Source: Fodinicurvata sp. EGI_FJ10296
GTDB lineage: Bacteria > Pseudomonadota > Alphaproteobacteria > DSM-16000 > Inquilinaceae
Length of the DNA stretch: 64,000 nt
Direction: 5' to 3'
NCBI RefSeq assembly: GCF_040712075.1
Contig: NZ_JBFCVL010000006.1
Coordinates: forward strand, 248,001-312,000
Part shown: one piece after another, positions 49,104-58,017 of the stretch
How the letters are laid out: each line of letters opens with the position of its first letter
How positions within the stretch are numbered: the first letter of the stretch is position 1
The notes under the pieces: generated by a model
The model's input: the letters and a program-made list of their open reading frames with translations, nothing else
Told to the model about the DNA's origin: nothing
Database searches by the model: none
Position numbers and translations under genes: made by a program

Positions 49104-49137
49104 AAAAAAAGGCCGCCCCGAGTATATCGGGACGGCC
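49104..49137 (-). terminator. Rho-independent terminator of flagellin gene
   Basis: On the minus strand an 11-bp GC-rich stem (one G-T) with a five-base TATAC loop is followed immediately by seven T residues. It lies 40 bases after the flagellin stop. This is the clearest intrinsic terminator in the window. Confidence 0.92.
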
Positions 49138-49176
49138 CGGATAGCGACCAGCCGAAGTGGAAGCTGGATGCGGAGA

Positions 49177-50646
49177 TTAACGGAACAGCGACAGGATGTT
49201 CTGAGGCTGGCTGTTAGCGATCGACAGGGCCTGCGTGGAGAGCTGCTGCTGCACCTGCAGAGCCTGAAGCCGGGCGGATTCTTCCGCCATGTCGGCATCG
49301 ACCAGAGCGCCGACGCCGGCGTCGAGGGCATCGGTCAGGTTGGTAACGAAGTCCTGCTGGAGTTCCAAACGCTGTTGGACCGAACCGAATTCGGCAGCAG
49401 CGCCGGTAGCGGTTTGCAACGCGCTTTCGACCCGACCCAGAAGCGTCTGGAAGTCGTCGCCCGTGCCAGTCTTGAACGTGACGTTCGACAACGTCGTGTC
49501 CTGGTCAGCTACGATTCTCAGCAGGCCGCTGCTGTCCGCCGAAGCCGCGGTGCCGGTGAGGCCGGTTACGGAGTCGATGGCGTCAATGACATCGGTCATA
49601 TTCGACGCAGCGGCTTCGAATACGCCGGAGTCTTCCTGGAAGGTGCTGGCGGTGCCGGCGCTATCTATGGAAATCCGGTAATCGTTGCCGTTTGCCGAGA
49701 ACCGGACGACGGAGCCGTCGTCGGGGGCTTCACCGGTCCGCAGCAGGGCGCCGGTTTCATCAGCGGCGAGGGCAAGGTTCTGGTAGTCGAAGCTTGCACC
49801 GCCTGTGAACGACGCCGGCGTCGAAAGGTTGGATACTTCCAGCGCCGCCGCGTCTTCAACCACGATGCGGCCGTTCTGGACCGACGCGGAGTCGACCGAA
49901 CCACCAAGCGCGGATGCCAGACCCTGAAGCACATCTTCTGCAGTGTCGCCGGCTGCCACTGTATACGTCGTGGCCGTACCGCCGATACTGATTTCCAGAT
50001 CGCCGGCAGATGATCCGTCGAGCCCGCCGAGATCGATGACGACCCGTTCGTCCTGAGCTTCGCTTGACGGGGCGCGGTCGACGATTTCCGCACCGCGGCT
50101 GTCGGCGACACGCATATTGTCGAGCATGCCCAGACCGCCATTAATGCGAAGGTCGGAGCGATTGGCGTTGATGTAGCTGGCCGACACATTTTCCCCGGCC
50201 CGGTCGATCGAGGACAGCAGACGCTCGGTGCCGGAATCCGTCAACAGATTGACGCCGTTGAACTGGGCGCCGCCGACGATGCTCTCGATCTGGCTGATGC
50301 GCTGGTCGATGTCCGCCTGAACCTTGTCGTTGCTGACGGCGGGGTTCTCGGCGTCGGTGATCAGGGTGCGGATTTCCTTGATCACGTCGGAAACCTGTTC
50401 GGCGGACGAACGGGCGACCGAAACCGTGCTCTGGGAAACCGAAAGGCCTTCGCCAATTGATTTGAAGCTGGCGATGTCAGCGCGCATGGTCTGAGCAACC
50501 GAGAACGCCGAGGCGTTGTCTTTGGCGTTGCCGACCTTGAGGCCGGTGGAGATACGTTCCTGGACCTGACCAATATTCTTGCCGACGGAGCGCAGATTCT
50601 GAAGGGCTGCCTGTGCGCCGACATTGGTGAGAATGGAATTCGACAT
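49177..50646 (-). CDS. Flagellin
   Basis: A 489-aa flagellin. The N-terminal D0/D1 region is canonical ('SILTNVGAQAALQNL', 'ERISTGLKVGNAKDNASAFSVAQ'), and so is the C-terminus ('DADMAEESARLQALQVQQQLS', 'SIANSQPQNILSLFR'). The middle ~250 residues (D2/D3) are variable and rich in Ser, Thr, Ala and Asp, providing many possible O-glycosylation sites. It is exported by the flagellar type III system without a signal peptide. ATG 50646 (MSNSILTN) is chosen over one five codons upstream because of family alignment and the GAGG SD. A hairpin lies in the leader. Confidence 0.96.
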   Translation of the reverse strand: MSNSILTNVGAQAALQNLRSVGKNIGQVQERISTGLKVGNAKDNASAFSVAQTMRADIASFKSIGEGLSVSQSTVSVARSSAEQVSDVIKEIRTLITDAENPAVSNDKVQADIDQRISQIESIVGGAQFNGVNLLTDSGTERLLSSIDRAGENVSASYINANRSDLRINGGLGMLDNMRVADSRGAEIVDRAPSSEAQDERVVIDLGGLDGSSAGDLEISIGGTATTYTVAAGDTAEDVLQGLASALGGSVDSASVQNGRIVVEDAAALEVSNLSTPASFTGGASFDYQNLALAADETGALLRTGEAPDDGSVVRFSANGNDYRISIDSAGTASTFQEDSGVFEAAASNMTDVIDAIDSVTGLTGTAASADSSGLLRIVADQDTTLSNVTFKTGTGDDFQTLLGRVESALQTATGAAAEFGSVQQRLELQQDFVTNLTDALDAGVGALVDADMAEESARLQALQVQQQLSTQALSIANSQPQNILSLFR

Positions 50647-50677
50647 TTTTTGGCCTCGCATGTTTTCGCGATGAAGG

Positions 50678-50696
50678 GGGGTTCATTCTGAACCCC
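50678..50696 (-). promoter_or_regulatory. Stem-loop in flagellin mRNA leader
   Basis: Perfect 8-bp stem GGGGTTCA/TGAACCCC with a three-base loop, 32 bases upstream of the flagellin ATG. In Caulobacter and Brucella the flagellin leader is the target of FlbT/FlaF translational control; this hairpin could be an equivalent. The flbT and flaF genes are not in the window. Confidence 0.5.
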
Positions 50697-50828
50697 GTCC
50701 CGCGGCCGCTCGGCGACCGGGTGACCGCACGAAAATATTCCCTAGGAACCTAACAATTCGTAAACGAAGGTATAGAAATCGAAGGGTAGGTTTGGGGCTG
50801 CGACACTGGTCGGGCTCATGCGGGGCCA

Positions 50829-50931
50829 GACCCCGGGTCTGCGCAGCAGCATTTTATGCTGCAGCGCGCACGGGGATTGGATGTTGATAAGGGCGTGGGC
50901 ACGCGTTGCCACCCTGACCAATTCCCGGGCG
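50829..50931. repeat. ~102-bp palindromic interspersed repeat, copy 1
   Basis: Starts with GACCCCGGGTCT and contains the hairpin arms GCAGCAT/ATGCTGC (50844-50862 region) and ends at AATTCCCGGG. Near-identical to copy 2 at 51001. Internal palindromes and dispersed low-coding content indicate a REP-like element. Apparent ORFs across it are not real. Confidence 0.8.
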
Positions 50932-51000
50932 CGTAGCGACCCGGGATCTCGCACAGCAACTTCTAACGGGCGAAGCGCGAGCCGGGCTTCTGCGGATCGC

Positions 51001-51102
51001 GACCCCGGGTCTGCGCAGCAGCATTATATGCTGCAGCGCACACGGGGATTGGATATCAGTAGGGGTGTGGGCCGCGTTTCCACCGTCACCAATTCCCGGG
51101 CG
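51001..51102. repeat. ~102-bp palindromic interspersed repeat, copy 2
   Basis: Direct repeat of 50829-50931, offset 171-172 bases, with a handful of substitutions and a 1-base indel. The central hairpin is preserved by the change TTTT to TATA in its loop. The two copies and the ~70-base spacer fill the gap between flagellin and the regulator gene; no gene is seen in 50697-51202. Confidence 0.8.
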
Positions 51103-51202
51103 TGGGCGCACGAGAGCAAATGCTCACGCTTTGCTGATCCGCCCGCATGCGCTATGTCTCGGCCGCCACCAAAGCAAGCAGTTCGATCGGGGATTCGGCA
51201 TC

Positions 51203-52177
51203 ATGACCACGCGCGCCCACAAGTCAGTCGATCCGCAGTTGCGCCGGCGCCTCGACACGGCGGCGCGGGCGGCGTGGCTTTATTATATCGGCAGCCGGAC
51301 GCAGGACGACATCGCCTCGGAACTGGGCGTCTCGCGCCAGAATGTTCAGCGGCTTATCGCGCTGGCCCTGTCCGAGCGGCTGATCAAGTTCCGCCTGGAT
51401 CACGAACTGGGCCCGTGCTTCGAGCTTGCCGAGCGGCTGCGCGAGCGGTTCGACCTGAAGATCAGTGAGGTCGTGCCGACCGACAGCGCCAGCGACGGCA
51501 ACAGGCTGGGCGTCGGCATCGCCGCCGCGCAGCTGCTGGAAGGGTTGCTGTCGCAGAAGGACGGCATCACCGTCGGGATCGGCACCGGGCGGACGCTGCG
51601 CGAGGCGGTCCGCCAGGTGCAGACGGTGTCGCGGCCGCAACACAAGATCGTCTCGCTGGTCGGAAATATCGCCCGCGATGGCCGGGCGAGCCCGTACGAG
51701 GTGCTGATGCGGCTGGCCGACCGTATCGAGGCGCCGTGCTTTCTGCTGCCCATGCCCGTGGTCACCGACACGGCGGCGGAACGCGAGATGCTTCAAAAGC
51801 AGCGCAGTTTCTCGATGATCAGCAGTTTGCTGGAGGAAGCCGAGATCCACATCATGGGGATCAGCCATCTGGCGGTCGACTCGCCGCTGGTTGTCGACGG
51901 CTTCATAGGCGAGGCGGAACTCAACGAAATGGTCGCCCTCGGCGGTGTCGGAGAAATGCGGGGCTGGACCTTCGACGCTGACGGCCGGGTGCTCGATGGC
52001 GGCTATCACGACCGGCTGACATCCGTGCCGCTGATGGTGAAACCGCGCAATGCGTCCGTCGTCGTCGGGGCCGGGCAGCCCAAGGTCGCGCCGATCCGGG
52101 CCGCATTGGGCGGGCGGCTCGCCAACGGCCTGATCACGGACGAGGCGACGGCCCGCGCCATTCTGCAGTCAGAGTGA
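51203..52177 (+). CDS. SorC/DeoR-type sugar-binding transcriptional regulator
   Basis: A 324-aa regulator. The N-terminal helix-turn-helix 'AAWLYYIGSRTQDDIASELGVSRQNVQRLIALAL' is of the SorC type. The C-terminal domain contains 'VGIGTGRTLREAVRQV' and 'MGISHLAVDSPLVVDGFIGEAELNEM', the effector-binding sugar-phosphate fold. It converges with the aldehyde oxidoreductase operon. The effector and targets are unknown; either the neighbouring oxidoreductase or a distant sugar operon is possible. Confidence 0.85.
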   Translation: MTTRAHKSVDPQLRRRLDTAARAAWLYYIGSRTQDDIASELGVSRQNVQRLIALALSERLIKFRLDHELGPCFELAERLRERFDLKISEVVPTDSASDGNRLGVGIAAAQLLEGLLSQKDGITVGIGTGRTLREAVRQVQTVSRPQHKIVSLVGNIARDGRASPYEVLMRLADRIEAPCFLLPMPVVTDTAAEREMLQKQRSFSMISSLLEEAEIHIMGISHLAVDSPLVVDGFIGEAELNEMVALGGVGEMRGWTFDADGRVLDGGYHDRLTSVPLMVKPRNASVVVGAGQPKVAPIRAALGGRLANGLITDEATARAILQSE

Positions 52178-52195
52178 TCAGCCGAATTTCAACGC

Positions 52196-54340
52196 TCAGG
52201 CCAGTATCCGCTCCGGCGTGATCGGGAACTCGCGGATGCGCTTGCCCGTTGCGTGGTAGACCGCGTTTGCGATCGCCGGCGCCACGCCGCAGATCGCGAC
52301 TTCGGCCAATCCCTTGGCGCCAAGGGGGTTGAAGGTCCGGTCGTCGCTGGGCACGAAAGTCACGTCCAGTTCCCGAATATCGGCCGAGACCGGCACCAGA
52401 TACTCCGCCAGATTGGCGTTCATGACCCGGCCAAAGCGCGGGTCCCACTCCGCTTCTTCCAGCAGAGCCATTCCCAAGCCGCCGACCAGTCCACCGATGC
52501 ATTGGCTGTGCGCGATCTTCGGATTGATGACGCGCCCGACGTCATAGGCACCGACCATCCGTGGCACGCGGATAGTGCCGAGGTCGGGATCGACCAGAAC
52601 TTCGGCAAAAACGGCGCCGAACGCTGAACTGGCATGGGTCTCGGCTTCTTTTCCGGGGCTGGCCTGTTCGGTCGCGTCCAGAGATTCCATATTGTTGCGG
52701 CGCAGTATCTCGGCATAGGTGAGCGTAGCCCCGTCTCCATCAGGGCCGGGTTCGGTCTTGCGGCCCAGATCGGCCAGGCGATTCTTCAGCGCCCGGCAGG
52801 CGGCGGCGACGCCGTTGCCGACGCTGGCCATGGTGATCGAGCCGCCATGCACCGGGGCGTTCGGAAAATCGGTGTCGCCGAGTTCGAAGCGAACCTGCTC
52901 GATCGGGAGGTCGAGCGACTCTGCTGCGATCTGCGTCATCGACGTATAGGTACCCGGTCCCATATCCGACGCGGCGCTGCGGATGACGGCCGTGCCATTG
53001 GCATAGATGGTCGCCGAGGCCGAGGCTGGTGACCGCTGGGCATGATAAATCGCCGTTGCCATGCCCCAGCCGACCCTGAGACGGCCCTGGCGCATCGACC
53101 CCGGGTCGGACCTGCGCTTTGCCCAGCCGAAACGCGCGGCGGCGGTTTCATAGCAGGCGCGCAATTCGTTGCTCGACCAGGGCAGGTCCTTTTTCTGATC
53201 AAACTCGGCCATATTGCGCAGGCGCAGCGCCAACGGGTCCATGCCCAGTGTGACGGCGAGTTCGTCCATTGCCGATTCCAGCGCGAGCAAGCCGGTGATG
53301 ACGCCCGGCGCCCGCATCGGGCAGGGCGTGTTGGTGTTCATCTCCACCAGCTCATAGCCGGTGCGGACATTGGCGCAGGCATAGGTGTTCTGCGGCGGTT
53401 CCAATGTCGGCTCGGTGTAATCCTCGTAGGTCGAAGTCTGGCCCCATGCCTCGTGGACGATGCCGGTCAGGCGCCCGTCACGGTCGGCGCCGAGGGCGAC
53501 CCGCTGTTCCGTGTGCGGCCGAAAGCCAGTCGAGGTGTAGAGCTCGCGCCGGCTCAACTCGACCCGGACGGGCCGGCCGGCGGCGCGAGCGGCCAGAGCG
53601 GCAACGGTGACATGCGGCCAGACTCGCAATGCCGATCCGAAGGCCCCTCCGACATAGGGCGACACGACGTGGATCTTCGCCTCGTCGATGCCGAAGACAT
53701 GGGCGATCGCCGCGCGGGCATTCATCACCCACTGCGTCTTGTCGTAGAGCGTCAGGTTCTCGCCCTCCCAGGCGGCGATGGTCGCATGGGGTTCGATCGC
53801 GTTGTGATGTTCGCGCGCCTGAACGTAACGGGCATCGACCGATGCCGCCGCCGCCGCGATGGCGTCGTCCGCCTGCCCGCGCTCGGCGTTCGGCTTGTTC
53901 GGCTGGCGGCCGCGCTCGACATCGAATTGGTTTCGCGCCTCGGCGGCTTCATAGCGCACCCGCACGAGATCAGCCGCATGGGTCGCCCGCTCGGGTGTAT
54001 CGGCGACGACCACGGCCACCGGCTGGCCGGAGAAGACGATGCCGTCGTCCTGGAAAACCCGCAATTCTCGACCGGTGGCGGGGTCTACCGGCGGTCGCGG
54101 GTCGCGCGCGCGATAGGGCAGGCGCGGCGCATTTCCGTGGTGAAGCACGGTGATGACACCGGGCGCCTGTTCCGCTTCTGCCGCGTCGATCTCTGCTATC
54201 CGCCCGGCAGCGACCGTGCTGGACACGATCGCGCCATAGGCGAGATTGGGCAGGTCGAATTCCGCGGCATAGCGCGCGGTGCCGGTGACTTTCGCCGGGC
54301 CGTCGACCCTGCTGACGGGGGTTCCGACGATCGTGCTCAT
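52196..54340 (-). CDS. Molybdopterin-binding subunit of aldehyde oxidoreductase (PaoC-like)
   Basis: A 714-aa large subunit of the xanthine oxidase family carrying the molybdenum cofactor. 'RVDGPAKVTGTARYAAEFD' at the N-terminus and 'GAKGLAEVAICGVAPAIANAV' near the C-terminus, the latter with the catalytic Glu, are diagnostic. Its partners (see next two entries) match PaoABC of E. coli, so aldehydes are the likely substrates rather than purines or CO. Its ATG overlaps the FAD subunit stop by four bases. Third gene of the operon. Confidence 0.88.
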   Translation of the reverse strand: MSTIVGTPVSRVDGPAKVTGTARYAAEFDLPNLAYGAIVSSTVAAGRIAEIDAAEAEQAPGVITVLHHGNAPRLPYRARDPRPPVDPATGRELRVFQDDGIVFSGQPVAVVVADTPERATHAADLVRVRYEAAEARNQFDVERGRQPNKPNAERGQADDAIAAAAASVDARYVQAREHHNAIEPHATIAAWEGENLTLYDKTQWVMNARAAIAHVFGIDEAKIHVVSPYVGGAFGSALRVWPHVTVAALAARAAGRPVRVELSRRELYTSTGFRPHTEQRVALGADRDGRLTGIVHEAWGQTSTYEDYTEPTLEPPQNTYACANVRTGYELVEMNTNTPCPMRAPGVITGLLALESAMDELAVTLGMDPLALRLRNMAEFDQKKDLPWSSNELRACYETAAARFGWAKRRSDPGSMRQGRLRVGWGMATAIYHAQRSPASASATIYANGTAVIRSAASDMGPGTYTSMTQIAAESLDLPIEQVRFELGDTDFPNAPVHGGSITMASVGNGVAAACRALKNRLADLGRKTEPGPDGDGATLTYAEILRRNNMESLDATEQASPGKEAETHASSAFGAVFAEVLVDPDLGTIRVPRMVGAYDVGRVINPKIAHSQCIGGLVGGLGMALLEEAEWDPRFGRVMNANLAEYLVPVSADIRELDVTFVPSDDRTFNPLGAKGLAEVAICGVAPAIANAVYHATGKRIREFPITPERILA

Positions 54341-55320
54341 GTCCGCTCTCCGACCACTGACAGCGCGCGCGCCACGATACCCTGCAGCATTGGCACCTTA
54401 TAGGCATTGCGCCCGTGCGATTCTGCGCCGCCCGCTGCCAGCCCGCGGGCTTCGAAAATCGCCTCGGCGTCGAGGACGCGGTTGGCCAGTGCCGCTTCGA
54501 CGTTACGCAGCCGCCACGGTTTCGTCGCCACGCCGCCGACCGCGATGCGCAGGTCCTGCACCCGCCCGTCGGGATCGACATCGATGGCGACCGCCGCCGA
54601 AGCCAGCGCCCACTCGAAGCTCGCCCGGTCGCGCACCTTGAAATAGCGAGAGCGCAGCTTTGTGGCGGAGGCCGGGATGACGATCGCGGTGATGATCTCG
54701 CCCGGGTCGAGGACGGTATCGACATGGGGTGTCTCGCCCGGCAGCCGGTAAAGGTCCTCGACCTTGATGCTGCGTTCGGTTCCGCTCGAAACCAGTATCT
54801 CGGCGTCCAGCGCGACCAGGGCGACCGCCAGATCGGACGGCTGAACGGCGATGCAGTGTTCGCTGCCACCGAAAATGGCGTGCATGCGGTTCTGCCCGTC
54901 GATCGCCGGGCAGCCGGTTCCGGGGTCGCGCTTGTTGCAGGGAACCGCCCGGTCGCGAAAATACGGGCAGCGGGTCCGTTGCAGCAGATTGCCGCCCATG
55001 GTCGCCATATTCCTGACCTGGGGCGAGGCGGTCTCGCCCAGCGCCTCGGCAACGACGGGAAGCTGGTCACGAACGGTCGGATCATCGGCGACATCAGCCA
55101 GCGTCGTCAGCGCGCCGATATGGATGCCGTCGATGCTGCTGGAAATGCCGCGTATCGGCAGATCGTTCAGGTCCAGCAGTTCATCGGCATCCTCGACGCG
55201 TTCCTGCAGCAACTGCAGCAAATCGGTGCCGCCGGCGATGCATCGCGCCCCGCGTCCGTCGCGAACGCGGCTGATCGCATCGGCGGCATCTGTGACGCGG
55301 GAATAGCTGAACGGGTTCAT
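54337..55320 (-). CDS. FAD subunit with extra [4Fe-4S] cysteines (PaoB-like)
   Basis: A 327-aa FAD-binding subunit that passes electrons from the iron-sulphur centres to the acceptor. 'ARCIAGGTDLLQLL' and 'NMATMGGNLLQRTRCPYF' bind FAD. Cys118, Cys128, Cys137 and Cys156 sit in an insertion matching the [4Fe-4S] loop of PaoB (TRCPYF...PCNKR...GC). Most xanthine dehydrogenase FAD subunits lack this cluster. ATG 55320 is chosen; the long upstream frame is antisense to hyuA's leader and the 2Fe-2S gene. Overlaps the small subunit gene by four bases. Confidence 0.9.
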   Translation of the reverse strand: MNPFSYSRVTDAADAISRVRDGRGARCIAGGTDLLQLLQERVEDADELLDLNDLPIRGISSSIDGIHIGALTTLADVADDPTVRDQLPVVAEALGETASPQVRNMATMGGNLLQRTRCPYFRDRAVPCNKRDPGTGCPAIDGQNRMHAIFGGSEHCIAVQPSDLAVALVALDAEILVSSGTERSIKVEDLYRLPGETPHVDTVLDPGEIITAIVIPASATKLRSRYFKVRDRASFEWALASAAVAIDVDPDGRVQDLRIAVGGVATKPWRLRNVEAALANRVLDAEAIFEARGLAAGGAESHGRNAYKVPMLQGIVARALSVVGERT

Positions 55321-55799
55321 GTGCCACTCTCCCCGGCGGCTGCGCGCACCGCTGCCACGATGTTGGTATAGGCGCCGCAGCGGCAGAGATTGCCGCTCAT
55401 GCCTTCGCGGATTTCGCTGTCCGAGCTTGCGCGTCCCTCGGCGATCAGGCCCGCCGCCGACATGATCTGCCCGGGTGTGCAATAGCCGCACTGAAAGGCG
55501 TCGTGCTCGACGAACGCGGCCTGGATACGGTCGAGACGACCCTCGGCCTGCCCCTCTATCGTCGTGACCGCGCGGCCGTCGTTCATGGCGCCCAGCGTCA
55601 GGCACGAGACGATTCGCCGCCCGTCGACCAGCACCGTGCAGGCGCCGCATTGGCCCAGGCCGCAGCCCTTCTTCGTGCCGGTCAGCTTCAGCCTGTCGCG
55701 CAACGCGTCCAGCAGCGTCGTGCGCGGGTCGACCCGGACGCGGCGCTGCTGACCATTCACTGACAGCGTGATCTCGATCTCTTTGTCGTCGTTCGTCAT
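55317..55799 (-). CDS. 2Fe-2S subunit of aldehyde oxidoreductase (PaoA-like)
   Basis: A 160-aa subunit with two [2Fe-2S] clusters: Cys46, Cys51, Cys54, Cys66 in the ferredoxin-like domain and Cys104, Cys107, Cys139, Cys141 in the helical domain. The sequence 'TTLLDALRDRLKLTGTKKGC' and 'GNLCRCGAYTNI' resemble E. coli PaoA, but the Tat signal of PaoA is absent: the protein begins MTNDDKEIEITLSVNG. So the complex should be cytoplasmic. ATG 55799 with GGAG ten bases upstream decides the start. First gene of the operon, divergent from hyuA. Confidence 0.9.
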   Translation of the reverse strand: MTNDDKEIEITLSVNGQQRRVRVDPRTTLLDALRDRLKLTGTKKGCGLGQCGACTVLVDGRRIVSCLTLGAMNDGRAVTTIEGQAEGRLDRIQAAFVEHDAFQCGYCTPGQIMSAAGLIAEGRASSDSEIREGMSGNLCRCGAYTNIVAAVRAAAGESGT

Positions 55800-55932
55800 C
55801 GCCGGCTTGCTCCGCTTCGTTCCTGCCGGAACCGTCGCGGGGCGCATCTGTTCCACAGCGAGGCATGGACCCCGGGCGCGCCACCCGCTACCGTCGCTGG
55901 CGATTCTTCGAGACCAAACGGAAAGGCGCCGG

Positions 55933-58017
55933 ATGAGCAGGGTCAAGGTTGCGATCGATATCGGCGGCACGTTCACCGATGCCGTACTTCGGGATGCCGG
56001 AACTGACGCCAGTGCCGCGAACAGCGACATTGTTGCCAAGGTGTTGACGACGCCGGCCGCGCCTGAGGACGGCTTTTTGCAGGCGCTCGACCGCGTTCTG
56101 GCGGCCGGTGGCCGGATGGCATCGGAAATCGGCGCCATCATCCACGGTACCACGCTGGCGACCAATGCGGTTCTGGAACGCCGGGGCGCGCGGGTCGCGC
56201 TGCTGGTGACCGAGGGTATGCGCGACGTGCTGTCGATCGGCATGGAGAGCCGCTTCGATCAGTACGACCTGATGATCCAGCGCACGCCGCATCTGGTGGC
56301 CGATGATGCCATCGTGCCTGTGCGCGAGCGTATGGCGGCCGACGGTGAGGCGCTGGTTGGGCTGACCGAGGCCGAGATCGAGCGCGTTGTTGCCCGGGTG
56401 CGGGAAATGGCGCCGGAGTCGATCGCCATCGGCTTTCTGCATGCCTATCGCGACGGCCGCCACGAACGGGCCCTGGCCGACGCACTGGCGGCCGCGCTGC
56501 CGGACATTCCCGTCAGCCTGTCGCACGAGGTCAGCCCCGAGGCGCGCGAATACGAACGGCTGTCGACGACGGTGGTCAATGCCTATGTAAGGCCGATGAT
56601 GGACGGCTATCTGCGGCGCCTGGACGACACGTTGACCGCACGCGGGATGAGCGGATCGCTGTTGCTGGTGACCTCCAGCGGCGCGCTGACCGGCGTCGAG
56701 GACGCGCGGCACTTTCCCGTCCGGCTGATCGAAAGCGGCCCGGCAGGCGGCGCGGTGCTGGCGGCCGGGCTGGCGCGGGACGAGGGCGAGCCTGCGGTCA
56801 TGAGCTTCGACATGGGCGGGACAACGGCCAAGCTGTGCCTGATCCGCGACGGCCAGCCGCTGCTCGGCCGCACTTTCGAGGTCGATCGCGCCGCCCGCTT
56901 CCTCAAGGGCAGCGGACTGCCGGTGCGGATTCCGGTGGTGGAACTGGTGGAAATCGGCGCCGGTGGCGGATCGATCGCGGCCATCGACAGTCTGGGCCGG
57001 CTGGCGGTCGGTCCCGAAAGCGCCGGGGCCGATCCCGGTCCGGCCTGCTATGGCCAGGGCGGTACACGCCCGACGGTGACCGATGCCGACAGCGTTCTCG
57101 GTAAACTGGGCCCGGGTCTTCTGGCGGGCGGTTCGCTGACCCTGGATACAGCGGCCGCGCGCCAGGCGGTCGAAACCGGCATCGGCGCCGCGCTGGGGCT
57201 GGATGCCGACGCCGCGGCGCGCGGTATCGAGACCATGGTCGACGAGTCGATGGTCAATGCCGCCCGCGCGCACGCCGCCGAACATGGCGAGTCGCTGGGC
57301 CGATTCACCATGGTCGCCTTTGGCGGGGCGGCGCCGCTGCATGCCGCGTCGCTGGCGGCCAAGCTGGGTATCGCGCGGGTGATCGTGCCGCGCGATGCCG
57401 GGGTCGGGTCGGCGGTGGGCTTTCTCGATGCCCCGGTTGCCTTCGACATCGTGGTGTCACGGCAGATGCTGCTGGACCGGCTGGACGGGGCGGCGGTCAC
57501 CGCGCTCTATGACGACATGGCCGAGCGGGCCGGGGCGGTGGTGGCGCGCGGCGCCCCCGACCGACCGACACGGGCCAACCGCATCGCTTTCATGCGCTAT
57601 CGCGGCCAGGGGCACGAGATCCCGGTCGATGTTCCCGACCGCGCGTTAATCGACGACGACGCGGCCTTGCTGGCCGAGCGGTTCCGCGATGCCTATACCG
57701 CATTGTTCGGCCGCGCATTGCCGCATGCCTCTGTCGAGGTGACGAGCTGGGGGCTGCGCGTCGAGGCCGAGGGCGCCGATCTCCTGCAGGAGACGGGCAA
57801 GCGGCGGGCAGAGCAATCCGACCGGACCGGGGCATCACCGGCTGCACTCGCCGACGGCGTCATCGCCCGTGCCGATCTGGCCGCCGGGCAATCGGTAGAA
57901 GGGCCAGCCGTCATCACCGAGGAAACGACGACCACTTTCGTGCCGGCGGGCGTCCGGGCCGAGCTCCTGCCGTCGGGCGCTCTGCTTCTGACCGCCAACC
58001 AGGGGGCAGCACAATGA
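55933..58017 (+). CDS. Hydantoinase/oxoprolinase family protein, subunit A
   Basis: A 694-aa ATP-dependent hydrolase subunit of the HyuA/5-oxoprolinase family. 'VAIDIGGTFTDAVL' is the phosphate-binding motif, and 'GTTLATNAVLERRGARVALLVTEG', 'SFDMGGTTAKLCLI' and 'EIGAGGGSIAAID' follow. With the next gene it forms an A2B2-type complex that opens hydantoins, 5-oxoproline or related lactams (or carboxylates ketones in the acetone carboxylase branch). Substrate cannot be read. Divergent from the paoABC-like operon with a 133-base gap holding both promoters. Confidence 0.88.
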   Translation: MSRVKVAIDIGGTFTDAVLRDAGTDASAANSDIVAKVLTTPAAPEDGFLQALDRVLAAGGRMASEIGAIIHGTTLATNAVLERRGARVALLVTEGMRDVLSIGMESRFDQYDLMIQRTPHLVADDAIVPVRERMAADGEALVGLTEAEIERVVARVREMAPESIAIGFLHAYRDGRHERALADALAAALPDIPVSLSHEVSPEAREYERLSTTVVNAYVRPMMDGYLRRLDDTLTARGMSGSLLLVTSSGALTGVEDARHFPVRLIESGPAGGAVLAAGLARDEGEPAVMSFDMGGTTAKLCLIRDGQPLLGRTFEVDRAARFLKGSGLPVRIPVVELVEIGAGGGSIAAIDSLGRLAVGPESAGADPGPACYGQGGTRPTVTDADSVLGKLGPGLLAGGSLTLDTAAARQAVETGIGAALGLDADAAARGIETMVDESMVNAARAHAAEHGESLGRFTMVAFGGAAPLHAASLAAKLGIARVIVPRDAGVGSAVGFLDAPVAFDIVVSRQMLLDRLDGAAVTALYDDMAERAGAVVARGAPDRPTRANRIAFMRYRGQGHEIPVDVPDRALIDDDAALLAERFRDAYTALFGRALPHASVEVTSWGLRVEAEGADLLQETGKRRAEQSDRTGASPAALADGVIARADLAAGQSVEGPAVITEETTTTFVPAGVRAELLPSGALLLTANQGAAQ

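Noticed and set aside
50818-51111. Short ORFs across the 50829/51001 repeats
   Set aside because: The predicted peptides only mirror the duplicated palindromic repeat and are not protein-like.
55888-57342. 484-aa minus-strand ORF opposite hyuA
   Set aside because: Shadow of the conserved hyuA frame with no recognisable domain.
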